The translations under genes were made by a program, and so were the position numbers. 48,538 nucleotides of DNA from Acidobacteriota bacterium (GTDB lineage Bacteria; Acidobacteriota; Thermoanaerobaculia; Multivoradales; JBCCEF01), in assembly GCA_039028635.1 (NCBI GenBank), contig JBCCHV010000053.1, forward strand, positions 1 to 48,538, read 5' to 3'. The stretch's first letter is position 1. Each line of letters begins with the position of its first letter. Positions 1 to 7,928 of this stretch are shown in pieces. The notes under the pieces are model-generated. The model saw nothing but the letters and a program-made list of their open reading frames with translations. It ran no database searches and was not told the DNA's origin.

Positions 1-449
1 GCTCAGACATCTGCGCTCCGTGCTCGCTCGACGGGCCCCCGGCCGGCTCCTTGGGTGGCTTGAGCACTGCCTTGCCGGTGGTTTTCAGGTTGGGTCCGAG
101 TTACGGGCCGCAATTCTTGAGAGAGGGAGTATTCTGGCGGGCCGCCGTCCTGGGTCCCGTCGGCTGCGCTCGGTGCTCGGAACTCGCGCGTCTGTTGGTG
201 GCTCCGCTGGTCTTGGGTGATTTCCGGAAGTGGCTGGCTTCGGAAGTTTTTTGGGAGCTCAGACATCTGCGCTCCGTGCTCGCTCGACGGGCCCCCGGCC
301 GGCTCCGTGGGTGGCTTGAGCACTGCCTTGCCGGTGGTTTTCAGGTTGGGTCCGAGTTACGGGCCGCAATTCTTGAGGGAGGGAGTTTGCTTGTCGGGCC
401 GCCGTCCGAGGTCCCGTCGGCTGCGCTCGGTGCTCGGAGCTCGCGCGTC
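1..449. repeat. degenerate tandem direct repeat, non-coding, unit about 256 bp
   Basis: Bases 1-131 recur almost exactly at 257-387, and similarity continues with small indels to about 191 and 449, so two copies of a unit of about 256 bp are present; the array may extend left of the window. Inside each unit a shorter stretch (CTGCGCTCGGTGCTCGG followed by a GGGCCCNCGGCCGGCTCC block) occurs twice in degenerate form. Open frames of up to 185 codons run through it, but they lack recognisable domains and consist of the repeat itself, so I read it as non-coding. Bases 450-540 hold nothing else I can name. Confidence 0.75.
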
Positions 450-535
450 GGGCCCTCGGCCGGCTCCTTGGGTGGTTTCCGTGGCAGTCTCGACGGGGGA
501 TTGAAGCGTTGGAGATGTCTCTTGCACCCGAGAGA

Positions 536-566
536 CGAAAAAGGGGGAGCTCGAAAGCTCCCCCTT
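536..566 (-). terminator. rho-independent terminator of the first array gene
   Basis: A perfect 11-bp stem (AAGGGGGAGCT, loop of 4, AGCTCCCCCTT) spans 541-566. Read on the minus strand it ends in a run of five T, 40 bases beyond the stop codon of the gene at 605-1459. Confidence 0.85.
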
Positions 567-604
567 GCGTGTCTGGCGAGTAGCTCTCGCCTGCTTGGAC
601 TCCT

Positions 605-1459
605 CTAGAAAACGACGTTCTCGCACTCGTAGGAGATCTCGCAGAGAACCCCCGGCGGGCAGGGCTCGCAGCCCGGCGGGTAGAGGCAGTGCCGGTGACC
701 GCACTCCGCATAGTCGCAGTGGCAGTCGGAGCCTTCGATGAAGTTTCCGTTGTCGTCGACGCTCCAGCCGGTGACGAAGCCGTCGGTGCCGTGGACCCAG
801 GTGTCGGGCTGGCGATCAGCGTTGGTGTCGACCATCACCGCGGCCGGGGCCTGGATTCCGCCGCTGCCGGCCTTGGTGCTCCAGGCGGCGTTGGGTGCGG
901 GGGCGAAGGCGAGGTCGCGGACGAGCTCGCGGGTGCCCTTTTCGCGGGCGTCGACGGGGGTGAAGATGAGGCGCACGCGGACGGCGATTTCGGCGAGGAA
1001 AAGACCGCCATCATCGTTGGTGCGGATGATCTCCATTTGGGTGATCGGCTGCTCGCCTTCGAGGACGGTGCGGACGCTGTAGGTTCCGCAGTCGGTCTTG
1101 ATCAGGTCGAGACCCTCGAACTCCATGGCGATGACCTGGACGCGAGTGCTGGCATGACCGCTGCCGTTGAAGATGGCGTCATCGAGGCGCCGCACGATGG
1201 TGTCTGTGCTGCCGAGGGCGCGGACCGGATTGGTCGCCAGGGGCACGCCCTTGAAGCCGATGGAGCCACGGAAGGCTTCGCCGCCGCTGCAGAAGAAGCC
1301 GGCCGGGATCGGCTCGAGCAGGAAGTCGGCGCGGGTGGAGCCGTTGTTGGTGGTTTCCCACAGGTCCGGTCCGGCGGCGATGAAGTCGTTGGCGGCGAAA
1401 GCAGGGACTGCGATCAACAGGGCGGCGAGGGTCAGGGTCCAGCAGCACTTCTTCAGCAT
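605..1459 (-). CDS. secreted array protein, paralogue 1 of 7 (unknown function)
   Basis: A 284-aa protein with a signal peptide (residues 1-22, cleavage after AFA). The mature part begins ANDFIAAGPDLWETT, a block shared by all seven paralogues. Residues 211-219 (DTNADRQPD) fit a DxDxDxxxD calcium loop with Asn at the second ligand position. Residues 245-258 form a Cys/His cluster (DCHCDYAECGHRHC), followed by a tail with CEPCPP and two more Cys. I recognise no named family. The start is supported by AGGAGG five bases upstream. It has its own promoter (1607-1635) and terminator. The exported, disulphide- or metal-rich character is visible; the function is not. Confidence 0.8.
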   Translation of the reverse strand: MLKKCCWTLTLAALLIAVPAFAANDFIAAGPDLWETTNNGSTRADFLLEPIPAGFFCSGGEAFRGSIGFKGVPLATNPVRALGSTDTIVRRLDDAIFNGSGHASTRVQVIAMEFEGLDLIKTDCGTYSVRTVLEGEQPITQMEIIRTNDDGGLFLAEIAVRVRLIFTPVDAREKGTRELVRDLAFAPAPNAAWSTKAGSGGIQAPAAVMVDTNADRQPDTWVHGTDGFVTGWSVDDNGNFIEGSDCHCDYAECGHRHCLYPPGCEPCPPGVLCEISYECENVVF

Positions 1460-1606
1460 GAAACCTCCTGGAGTGATGAAACGACTCGAGGGATTCGACG
1501 GAAAACTGCAGCCGTTCTCGTCACCCGGCAGGGCGCGACATCTTCTCGTCGCCGTCAGCCCGGGGCGCGAAGGAAGCAGCCATCCAATTTTTGTGTACCG
1601 GAAGAG

Positions 1607-1635
1607 ATAGTAATAAGTACTTATTATAATGTCAA
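1607..1635 (-). promoter_or_regulatory. sigma70-type promoter with palindromic spacer, for array gene 1
   Basis: On the minus strand TTGACA (1635-1630) is followed after 17 bases by TACTAT (1612-1607), close to the vegetative consensus. The spacer overlaps a perfect 16-bp palindrome, TAATAAGTACTTATTA (1611-1626), well placed for a repressor or activator. The same arrangement recurs at 6490-6518. The rest of the 1460-1865 gap is a leader of about 140 bases, also similar to the one before 6347, and the terminator of the next unit. Confidence 0.7.
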
Positions 1636-1804
1636 TATGCGCAACTAATCCCTTGTCCTTGTGGGTAACTGTGTTTTAGGCGTGGGTTGATTGAGGTCGA
1701 GTCGCGGAATTCGGCTGCCGTGGGCGAGCTCGCCACGGGTCGTCTTCGGTTGCCGGACCGCTGGACCGCCGGCAGTTTTCCTCGGGATAGGGACCACAGA
1801 AATG

Positions 1805-1832
1805 AAAAAGGGGGAGCTCGGAAGCTCCCCCT
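1805..1832 (-). terminator. rho-independent terminator of the array operon (genes 2-6)
   Basis: A perfect 10-bp stem AGGGGGAGCT / AGCTCCCCCT with a 4-base loop (1809-1832), followed on the minus strand by five T. It lies 34 bases past the stop of the gene at 1866 and is nearly identical to the terminator at 541-566, so gene and terminator were duplicated together. Confidence 0.85.
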
Positions 1833-1865
1833 CTCGTCACGAGATTGATCGCGTGACGGTGTTGA

Positions 1866-2723
1866 CTAGAAGAGGGTAGGGTCTTCGCAGTCGATCGGGA
1901 TCGGACAGATTTCACCCGGCGGGCAAGGCTCGCAGCCCGGCGGATAAAGGCAGTGGCGGTGACCGCACTGGCTGTAGTCGCAGTGGCAGTCGGAGCCCTC
2001 GACGAGGTTGCCGTTGCCGTCGACGCTCCAGCCGGTGACGAAGCCATCGGTGCCATAGATCCAGGTGTCGGGCTGGCGGTCGGCGTCGGTGTCGACCATC
2101 ACGGCGGACGGCGTTTCGACACCGCCGCTGCCGGCCTTGCTGCTCCAGCCGGCATTGGGGGCGGGGGCGAAGACGAGGTCGCGGACGAGCTCGCGGGTGC
2201 CCTTTTCACGTGCCTCGATGGGGGTGAAGATCAGCCGAACGCGGACGGCGATTTCGGCGAGGAAGAGGCCGCCGTCGTCGCTGGTACGGATGATCTCCAT
2301 CTCGGTGATGGGCTGCTCACCTTCGAGAACGGTGCGCACGCTGTAGGTGCCGCAGTCGGTCTTGACCAGATCGAGGCCCTCGAACTCCATAGCGATGACC
2401 TGCACGCGAGTGCTGCCATGGCCGCTACCGTTGAGGACGGCGTCATCGAGGCGCTGCACGATGGTGTCGGTGCTGCCGAGAATTCGGTTGGGGTGCGTTG
2501 CCAGGGGCACGCCCTTGAAGCCGATGGCGCCGCGGAAGGCCTCGCCGCCGTTGCAGAAGAATCCTGCCGGGATGGGCTCGAGCAGGAAGTCGGCGCGGGT
2601 GGAGCCGTTGCTGGTAGTTTCCCACAGGTCCGGTCCAGCGGCGATGAAGTCGTTGGCGGCGAAAGTGGGGGCCGCCAGCAACAGCGCGGCGAGGGTCAGG
2701 GTCCAAAAGCACTTTTTGATCAT
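1866..2723 (-). CDS. secreted array protein, paralogue 2 of 7
   Basis: A 285-aa close paralogue of the neighbouring array proteins: signal peptide 1-22 (cleavage after TFA), conserved block ANDFIAAGPDLWETT, calcium-loop-like DTDADRQPD near residue 211, and C-terminal DCHCDYSQCGHRHC followed by the tail YPPGCEPCPPG and two further Cys. GGAGAT precedes the ATG. It is the last gene of a five-gene unit that starts at 6347, and lies 44 bases after the gene at 2768-3625. Function unknown. Confidence 0.8.
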   Translation of the reverse strand: MIKKCFWTLTLAALLLAAPTFAANDFIAAGPDLWETTSNGSTRADFLLEPIPAGFFCNGGEAFRGAIGFKGVPLATHPNRILGSTDTIVQRLDDAVLNGSGHGSTRVQVIAMEFEGLDLVKTDCGTYSVRTVLEGEQPITEMEIIRTSDDGGLFLAEIAVRVRLIFTPIEAREKGTRELVRDLVFAPAPNAGWSSKAGSGGVETPSAVMVDTDADRQPDTWIYGTDGFVTGWSVDGNGNLVEGSDCHCDYSQCGHRHCLYPPGCEPCPPGEICPIPIDCEDPTLF

Positions 2724-2767
2724 AGAGATCTCCAGGATTCAAGTGTCGGTTGGAAGTACTTGCAGGC

Positions 2768-3625
2768 TTAGAGCATCGGTTCTAGTGCGCAGAAGCTTGG
2801 ACAGTCGACGCCCGCTGTGCACCCTCTCCAGCACTCGGACGATGGCTGCAGGCAATGCTTGTGACCGCATTCCGAGTAGGTACAGTGGCAGTCGGAGCCT
2901 TCGACGAGGTTGCCGTTGTCGTCGGGGGACCAGCCGGTGACGAAGCCGTCGGTGCCATAAACCCAGGTGTCCGGCTGGCGGTCGGCATCGGTGTCGACCA
3001 TCACCGCAGTCGGAGTCTCGACGCCGCCGTGGCCTGCCTTGGTGCTCCAGCCGGCGTTGGGAGCGGGGGCGAAGGCGAGCTCGCGCACGAGGGAGCGAGC
3101 GCCCTTTTCACGCGCTTCGATGGGGGTGAAGATGAGGCGCACGCGGACGGCGATTTCGGCGAGGAAAATGCCGCCATCGTCGCTGGTGCGGATGATCTCC
3201 ATGTTGGTGATCGGCTGTTCACCCTCGAGCACGGTGCGGACGCTGTAGGTGCCGCAGTCGGTCTTGACCAGGTCGAGTCCCTCGAATTCCATGGCGATGA
3301 CCTGCACCCGGGTGCTGCCGTGGCCGCTGTCGTTGAGGACGGCGTCATCGAGGCGCTGCACGATGGTGTCGGTGCTGCCGAGGATGTGGTTGGGGTGAGT
3401 CGCCAGGGGCACGCCCTTGAAGCCGATGGCGCCGCGGAAGGCTTCGCCCCCGTTGCAGAAGAAGCCAGCCGGAATCGGCTCGAGCAGGAAGTCGGCGCGG
3501 GTGGAGCCGTTGCTGGTGGTTTCCCACAGGTCCGGTCCAGCGGCGATGAAGTCGTTGGCGGCGAAAGTGGGGGCTGCCAGCAGCAGGGCGGCGAGGGTCA
3601 GGGTCCAGCAACACTTCTTCAACAT
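2768..3625 (-). CDS. secreted array protein, paralogue 3 of 7
   Basis: 285 aa, with signal peptide, the shared ANDFIAAGPDLW block and the DTDADRQPD loop. The C-terminus differs from the other copies: the metal-type cluster reads DCHCTYSECGHKHC, and the tail replaces CEPCPP with a separate Cys-rich sequence (SSECWRGCTAGVDC, then FC). The body is otherwise almost identical to paralogue 2, which points to recent duplication with a diversified tail. An AGGAG lies upstream of the ATG. Function unknown. Confidence 0.8.
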   Translation of the reverse strand: MLKKCCWTLTLAALLLAAPTFAANDFIAAGPDLWETTSNGSTRADFLLEPIPAGFFCNGGEAFRGAIGFKGVPLATHPNHILGSTDTIVQRLDDAVLNDSGHGSTRVQVIAMEFEGLDLVKTDCGTYSVRTVLEGEQPITNMEIIRTSDDGGIFLAEIAVRVRLIFTPIEAREKGARSLVRELAFAPAPNAGWSTKAGHGGVETPTAVMVDTDADRQPDTWVYGTDGFVTGWSPDDNGNLVEGSDCHCTYSECGHKHCLQPSSECWRGCTAGVDCPSFCALEPML

Positions 3626-3684
3626 GAAAGTCTCCTGGAGTGAAAGAAGAGCTCAAGGCCGCCGAGGGCGTCTCGGCGACAGAG

Positions 3685-3715
3685 CCCTGGACCTCGCCCT
3701 CAGCGAGGTCCAGGG
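3685..3715 (-). terminator. 12-bp hairpin between array genes 4 and 3
   Basis: CCCTGGACCTCG (3685-3696) pairs perfectly with CGAGGTCCAGGG (3704-3715) across a 7-base loop, 34 bases after the stop of the gene at 3749. There is no clear T run on the minus strand, so it may be a weak or partial terminator, or an mRNA-stabilising stem inside the operon. Confidence 0.5.
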
Positions 3716-3748
3716 GATGGTGGCGATAGGGCTGCGGATCGATCCGCT

Positions 3749-4552
3749 CTAGAGGGCGGGAGCGCCGAGACAGTGCCGGTGGCCGCACTCCAGGTAGTCG
3801 CAATGACAGTCGATGGTGTCGTAAGGAGCCTCGAAGCTGCCTTCGCCTTCGGTGCTCCAACCGGCGACGAAGTCGGGCGTACCTCCGATCCAGGTGTCAG
3901 GGTTGCGATCAGCGTCGGTGTCGACCATTACCGCGGCCGGTGCCTCGATCCCGCCTTCGCCTGCTTTGGTGCTCCAGGCAGCGTTGGGGGCGGGGGCAAA
4001 GGCGAGCTCACGGACCAGCTCGCGGGTGCCCTTCTCGCGGGCCTCGACGGGGGTGAAGATGAGACGCACGCGCACCGCGATCTCGGCCAAGAAGAGGCCG
4101 CCGTGATCATGGGTGCGCAGGATCTCCATCTCGGTGATCGGCTGCTCGCCCTCGAGGACGGTATGCACGCGATAGGTACCGCAGTCGGTCTTGACAAGGT
4201 CTAGGCCCTCGAACTCCATGGCGATCACCTGGACGCGGGTGCTGGCGTGGCCGCTACCGTTGAAGACGGCGTCATCGAGGCGCTGCACGATGGTGTCTGT
4301 GGTGCCGAGGGCACCGGCCGGCCGCGTCGTGATCGGCACGCCCTTGAACTCGATGGAGCCCCGGTAGGCTTCACCGCCGTTGCAGAAGTAGCCGGCCGGG
4401 ATGGGCTCGAGCAGGAAGTCGGCACGGGTTGAGCCGTTGTCGGTGGTTTCCCACAGGTCCGGTCCGGCGGCGATGAAGTCGTTGGCGGCGAAAGTGGGTG
4501 CTGCGAGCAGCAGGGCGGCGAGGGTCAGGGTCCAACAGCACTTCTTGGTCAT
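3749..4552 (-). CDS. secreted array protein, paralogue 4 of 7 (short tail)
   Basis: 267 aa from the ATG at 4552, chosen because a GGAGG lies seven bases upstream and the signal peptide (MTKKCCWTLTLAALLLAAP) then begins at the N-terminus; an in-frame ATG 30 bases earlier lacks this. It shares the ANDFIAAGPDLWETT block and a DTDADRNPD loop, and reads GGTPDFVAGW where most copies have GTDGFVTGW. The protein stops just after the Cys/His cluster (DCHCDYLECGHRHC) with a tail of only five residues. Function unknown. Confidence 0.8.
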   Translation of the reverse strand: MTKKCCWTLTLAALLLAAPTFAANDFIAAGPDLWETTDNGSTRADFLLEPIPAGYFCNGGEAYRGSIEFKGVPITTRPAGALGTTDTIVQRLDDAVFNGSGHASTRVQVIAMEFEGLDLVKTDCGTYRVHTVLEGEQPITEMEILRTHDHGGLFLAEIAVRVRLIFTPVEAREKGTRELVRELAFAPAPNAAWSTKAGEGGIEAPAAVMVDTDADRNPDTWIGGTPDFVAGWSTEGEGSFEAPYDTIDCHCDYLECGHRHCLGAPAL

Positions 4553-4597
4553 GGGGTGCCTCCAGGGTTGAGCGATAGGCATTGTGAGTCTGGGTCC

Positions 4598-4615
4598 GGG
4601 AGCCCGAAGGCTCCC
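4598..4615 (-). terminator. short hairpin between array genes 5 and 4
   Basis: GGGAGCC / GGCTCCC 7-bp stem with a CGAA loop, 27 bases after the stop of the gene at 4643. No T run follows on the minus strand. Probably a weak terminator or processing stem. Confidence 0.4.
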
Positions 4616-4642
4616 CTCGGAGTACCGGATTCCCGCAGGCTG

Positions 4643-5488
4643 CTAGCGCAACTCACACTCGATGGTGATCGGGCAGAACTGGTTCGGCGGGCAGGGCTCG
4701 CAGCCCGGCGGATAGAGGCAGTGCTGGTGGCCGCACTGGGCGTAGTCGCAGTGACAGTCTGAGCTCGCATAGGCCGTGCCGTTGTCGCCGACTTTCCATC
4801 CCGTGACGAAGCCATCGGTGCCGTGGACCCAGGTGTCCGGCTGGCGATCGGCATCGGTGTCGACCATGACGGCCGCGGGCGCTTCGATGCCACCGCGGCC
4901 TGCCTTGGTGCTCCAGCCGGCGTTGGGGGCTGGGGCGAAGGCGAGGTCACGGACCAGCGTGCGGATGCCCTTTTCACGCGCCTCGACGGGGGTGAAGATC
5001 AGGCGCACGCGGACGCCGATTTCGGCGAAGAAAAGGCCGCCGTCGTCACTGTTGCGGATGATCTCCATGTTGGTGATCGGCTGCTCGCCCTCGAGGACGG
5101 TGCGCACGCTGTAGGTGCCACAGTCGGTCTTGACGAGATCGAGGCCCTCGAACTCCATGGCGATGACCTGGACGCGAGTGCTGGCGTGGCCGCTGCCGTT
5201 GAAGACGGCGTCATCGAGGCGCTGCACGATGGTGTCGGTGCTGCCGAGGGCGCCGGCCGGATGCGTTGCCAGGGGCACGCCCTTGAAGCCGATGGTGCCG
5301 CGGAAGGCTTCACCTCCGTTGCAGAAGAAACCAGTCGGGATGGGCTCGAGGATGAAGTCGGCACGGGTGGTGCCGTTACTGGTGGTCTGCCACAGGTCCG
5401 GTCCGGCGGCGATGAAGTCGTTGGCGGCGAAGGTCGGAATCGCCAAGAGGGTAGTCAGTGCGAGAATCGAGAGAATTTTCTTGTTCAT
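4643..5488 (-). CDS. secreted array protein, paralogue 5 of 7
   Basis: 281 aa from the ATG at 5488 (AGGAGAG six bases upstream; the longer frame to 5524 would overlap the upstream gene and bury the signal peptide). The signal sequence (MNKKILSILALTTLLAIPTFA) differs from the other copies, which share a KKCCWTLTLAALL type, while the mature part is conserved: ANDFIAAGPDLW, DTDADRQPD, DCHCDYAQCGHQHC and the CEPCPP tail. Nineteen bases separate it from the gene at 5508-6347. Function unknown. Confidence 0.8.
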   Translation of the reverse strand: MNKKILSILALTTLLAIPTFAANDFIAAGPDLWQTTSNGTTRADFILEPIPTGFFCNGGEAFRGTIGFKGVPLATHPAGALGSTDTIVQRLDDAVFNGSGHASTRVQVIAMEFEGLDLVKTDCGTYSVRTVLEGEQPITNMEIIRNSDDGGLFFAEIGVRVRLIFTPVEAREKGIRTLVRDLAFAPAPNAGWSTKAGRGGIEAPAAVMVDTDADRQPDTWVHGTDGFVTGWKVGDNGTAYASSDCHCDYAQCGHQHCLYPPGCEPCPPNQFCPITIECELR

Positions 5489-5507
5489 GTTGCTCTCCTG
5501 AATCTGT

Positions 5508-6347
5508 CTAGAGCGCGCAGTCAACGGGGCAGAAGATCAGATCGTCTTCGGTGCAAGGGCACGGGTCTGGCGGCGAAAGGCAGTGGCGGTGGCCGCACTC
5601 GAGGTAGTCGCAGTGGCAGTCAGTGCGCTCGAGGGTGCTGACGCCGTCCGAGCTCCAGCCGGTGACAAAGCCGTCGGTGCCGTAGATCCAGGTGTCGGGC
5701 TGGCGGTCGGCGTCGGTGTCGACCATCACCGCGGAAGGCGTCTCGATACCGCCGGCGCCGGGCTTGCTGGCCCAGGCGGCGTTGGGGGCGGGGGCGAACT
5801 TGAGATCGCGCACCAAGGTGCGGGTGCCCTTCTCGCGGGTATTGACGGGAGTGAAGATGAGGCGCACGCGGACGGCGATCTCGGCGAGGAAAATGCCGCC
5901 GTTGTCGTCGGTCCGGAGGATCTCCATCTCGGTGATCGGTTGCTCGCCTTCGAGGACCGTGCGAACGCTGTAGCTACCGCAATCGGTCTTGATGAGGTCG
6001 CTGCCCTCGAACTCCATGGCGATGACCTGGACGCGGGTGCGGGCCAGGTTGCTGCCGTTGAAGACGGCGTCGTCGAGACGCTGGACGATGGTGTCGGTGG
6101 TGCCGAGAGCAACCGCCGGCTGAGTGGCGATCGGCACACCTCGGAAGGCGATGACGTCATTGAAGGCGGCGCCGCCGGCGCAGAAGAAGCCCGCGGGAAT
6201 GGGCTCGAGGAGGAAATCGGCGCGGGTGGCACCGCCGTCGGCGGTCTCCCACAGGTCCGGGCCGGCGGGGATGATGTCGTTGATGGCGAAGAGCGGTGTG
6301 GTGAGAAGAGCGGCGAATGCGAGGGTGCAGCAAAACTTCTTGAACAT
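5508..6347 (-). CDS. secreted array protein, paralogue 6 of 7, first gene of the array operon
   Basis: 279 aa with a signal peptide (1-21) and a more diverged N-terminal block (INDIIPAGPDLWETA). It carries a DTDADRQPD loop and the DCHCDYLECGHRHC cluster, with a tail containing DPCPCTEDD and two more Cys. AGGAGG lies four bases before the ATG. The gene heads a unit of five closely spaced paralogues reading to 1866, driven by the promoter at 6490-6518. Function unknown. Confidence 0.8.
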   Translation of the reverse strand: MFKKFCCTLAFAALLTTPLFAINDIIPAGPDLWETADGGATRADFLLEPIPAGFFCAGGAAFNDVIAFRGVPIATQPAVALGTTDTIVQRLDDAVFNGSNLARTRVQVIAMEFEGSDLIKTDCGSYSVRTVLEGEQPITEMEILRTDDNGGIFLAEIAVRVRLIFTPVNTREKGTRTLVRDLKFAPAPNAAWASKPGAGGIETPSAVMVDTDADRQPDTWIYGTDGFVTGWSSDGVSTLERTDCHCDYLECGHRHCLSPPDPCPCTEDDLIFCPVDCAL

Positions 6348-6489
6348 GAGACCTCCTGGAGTGATCGAACGACTCGAGGGAAAACGAGAAAACCGAAGTC
6401 GTTCCGATCACCCGGCGGGGCGCGACATCGGCGCCCCACGCGCGAGGTCCGGCGGGGTGATAAGCGCATTCTTTCTGGTGCCGGGAAAG

Positions 6490-6518
6490 ACCGTAATAAG
6501 TATTTATTATAATGTCAA
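6490..6518 (-). promoter_or_regulatory. promoter with near-palindromic spacer for array operon (genes 6 to 2)
   Basis: Minus strand TTGACA (6518-6513), 17-base spacer, TACGGT (6495-6490). The spacer region contains TAATAAGTATTTATTA (6494-6509), one base off the perfect palindrome of the promoter at 1607-1635. Sequence around it (the TGCGCAA before the -35 and the leader down to 6348) is also duplicated. The -10 is weaker than that of gene 1. The rest of 6348-6723 is AT-rich spacer and the terminator of the next unit. Confidence 0.65.
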
Positions 6519-6679
6519 GATGCGCAATTAACCTCCTATCTCTGTACAGATCTCTGTTTTAACTCTGGCGGTTGGCCGTATTTTTATTGATCTCTGTAAT
6601 TTAGATAAAGCCCTTTTTTTCAGAGGTATACGGCAAGGGCTTGGAGTTACTCGCTGGAAGGAGGGGTTGGAGAGGGGGG

Positions 6680-6706
6680 CAGGGCCTCGACTCGGTCGAG
6701 GCCCTG
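6680..6706 (-). terminator. hairpin terminator of array gene 7
   Basis: CAGGGCCTCGA / TCGAGGCCCTG, a perfect 11-bp stem with a 5-base loop, 18 bases after the stop of the gene at 6724. It is followed on the minus strand by a C-rich rather than T-rich tail, so termination efficiency is uncertain. Confidence 0.55.
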
Positions 6707-6723
6707 GATGCTTCGAGACCAGC

Positions 6724-7539
6724 CTACTGGGCGACGGGCATCGCCTCGAAGGGGCCCGGAGCCGACAGGCAGTGACGGTGACCGCAGGAGGCGTAGTCGC
6801 AGTGGCAGTCGGAGCCTTCGGAGAAGTTTCCGTTGCCGTCGATGCTCCAGCCGGTGACGAAGTCCGGCGTGCCGCCGATCCAAGCGTCTGGGGTGCGGTC
6901 GGCATCGGTGTCGACCATCACCGCCGCGGGCGTTTCGATGCCGTCCGGTCCGACCTTGTTGGCCCAGCGAGCGTTCGGAGCCGGCGCGAAGGCGAGCTCG
7001 CGCACCAGCGTGCGGGTGCCCTTCTCGACCGCGTCGATGGGCGAGAAGATCAAGCGCACGCGCACCGCGATCTCGGCCAGGAAGCGACCGCCGTTGTCGT
7101 CGTCACGCAGAATCTCCATCTCGGTGATCGGCTGCTTGCCCTCGAGGACGGTGCGCACGTGGTAGGTGCCGCAGTCGGTCTTGACGATGTCGAGACCCTC
7201 GAACTCCATGGCGAGTACCTGGACGCGGGTGCGGGCGTGGCCGCTGCCGTTGAAGACCGCGTCGTCGAGGCGCTGCACGATGGTGTCGGTGGTGCCCAGG
7301 ATGTCCGCCGGCCGGGTGGTCAGGGGAACGCCCTTGAAGGCGATCGAGCCGCGGAAAGCCTCGCCGCCGTTGCAGAAGAAGCCGGCCGGGATGGGCTCGA
7401 GCAGGAAGTCGGCACGGGTGGAGCCGTTGTCGGTGGTCTCCCACAGATCCGGTCCGGCGGTGATGACGTCGTTGGCGGCGAAGGCCGGCGAAACGAGGAG
7501 AGCGGCGACGACGAGAACCTGCACAAACTGCTTGACCAT
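6724..7539 (-). CDS. secreted array protein, paralogue 7 of 7
   Basis: 271 aa from the ATG at 7539, chosen for the ideal AAGGAGG upstream and because the signal peptide (MVKQFVQVLVVAALLVSPAFA) then starts the protein. It is more diverged than copies 1-5: ANDVITAGPDLWETT, DTDADRTPD and GGTPDFVTGW. The Cys/His cluster DCHCDYASCGHRHC is kept but the tail is Cys-free (ends MPVAQ), as in paralogue 4. It has its own promoter and terminator. Function unknown. Confidence 0.8.
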   Translation of the reverse strand: MVKQFVQVLVVAALLVSPAFAANDVITAGPDLWETTDNGSTRADFLLEPIPAGFFCNGGEAFRGSIAFKGVPLTTRPADILGTTDTIVQRLDDAVFNGSGHARTRVQVLAMEFEGLDIVKTDCGTYHVRTVLEGKQPITEMEILRDDDNGGRFLAEIAVRVRLIFSPIDAVEKGTRTLVRELAFAPAPNARWANKVGPDGIETPAAVMVDTDADRTPDAWIGGTPDFVTGWSIDGNGNFSEGSDCHCDYASCGHRHCLSAPGPFEAMPVAQ

Positions 7540-7683
7540 GGAACCTCCTTGGGGTTGGTCAACCGATGAATTGGGCGTTCGGGCCAATGGGGTCGGTTGT
7601 CCAGGGCGCGGCGGAGCTCGCGCGCGAGCCCGCCGGAGCGGGGCACATCGCCGGAGGAACATATTTTCGAGTAACCTGATGCA

Positions 7684-7711
7684 AATATAGTCATCTTTAC
7701 GGAAAAGTCAA
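7684..7711 (-). promoter_or_regulatory. promoter of array gene 7
   Basis: Minus strand TTGACT (7711-7706), 16-base spacer, TATATT (7689-7684). Just downstream lies AGTAACCTGATGCA (plus strand, 7670-7683), a sequence nearly repeated before the small secreted-protein array at 34535-34548. The remainder of the 7540-7928 gap shows no gene I can support. Confidence 0.65.
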
Positions 7712-7928
7712 TGTTTTTATTTAAACTTATGCGTATAGAATCCGCTGCCCAGGACTGCCGACACGTAGGTCGTTCTCGGGGTATCGCAGTCGTCGAAGCT
7801 CCTGAGCCCAACGGGCGAGGTGGCGGCAAAGGCGCCGAGGTCGCGGCCGCCCTGGATTGAGGCTCCCGGCTGAGGGGTGAGAGCGATCGACCCGTGCACT
7901 GGCGGGCCGCGCAGGCTCGAGGGCGCGC

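Noticed and set aside
51-608. 185-codon plus-strand frame in the first 600 bases
   Set aside because: Consists of the 256-bp repeat and a terminator; no domain, no signal, no good ribosome-binding site.
689-1648. Long plus-strand open frames opposite the secreted-protein array (also at 1953, 2855, 4823, 5583 and 6667)
   Set aside because: They mirror the array genes, are Val/Ala/Gly/Asp-rich without domains, and recur only because the real genes are duplicated.
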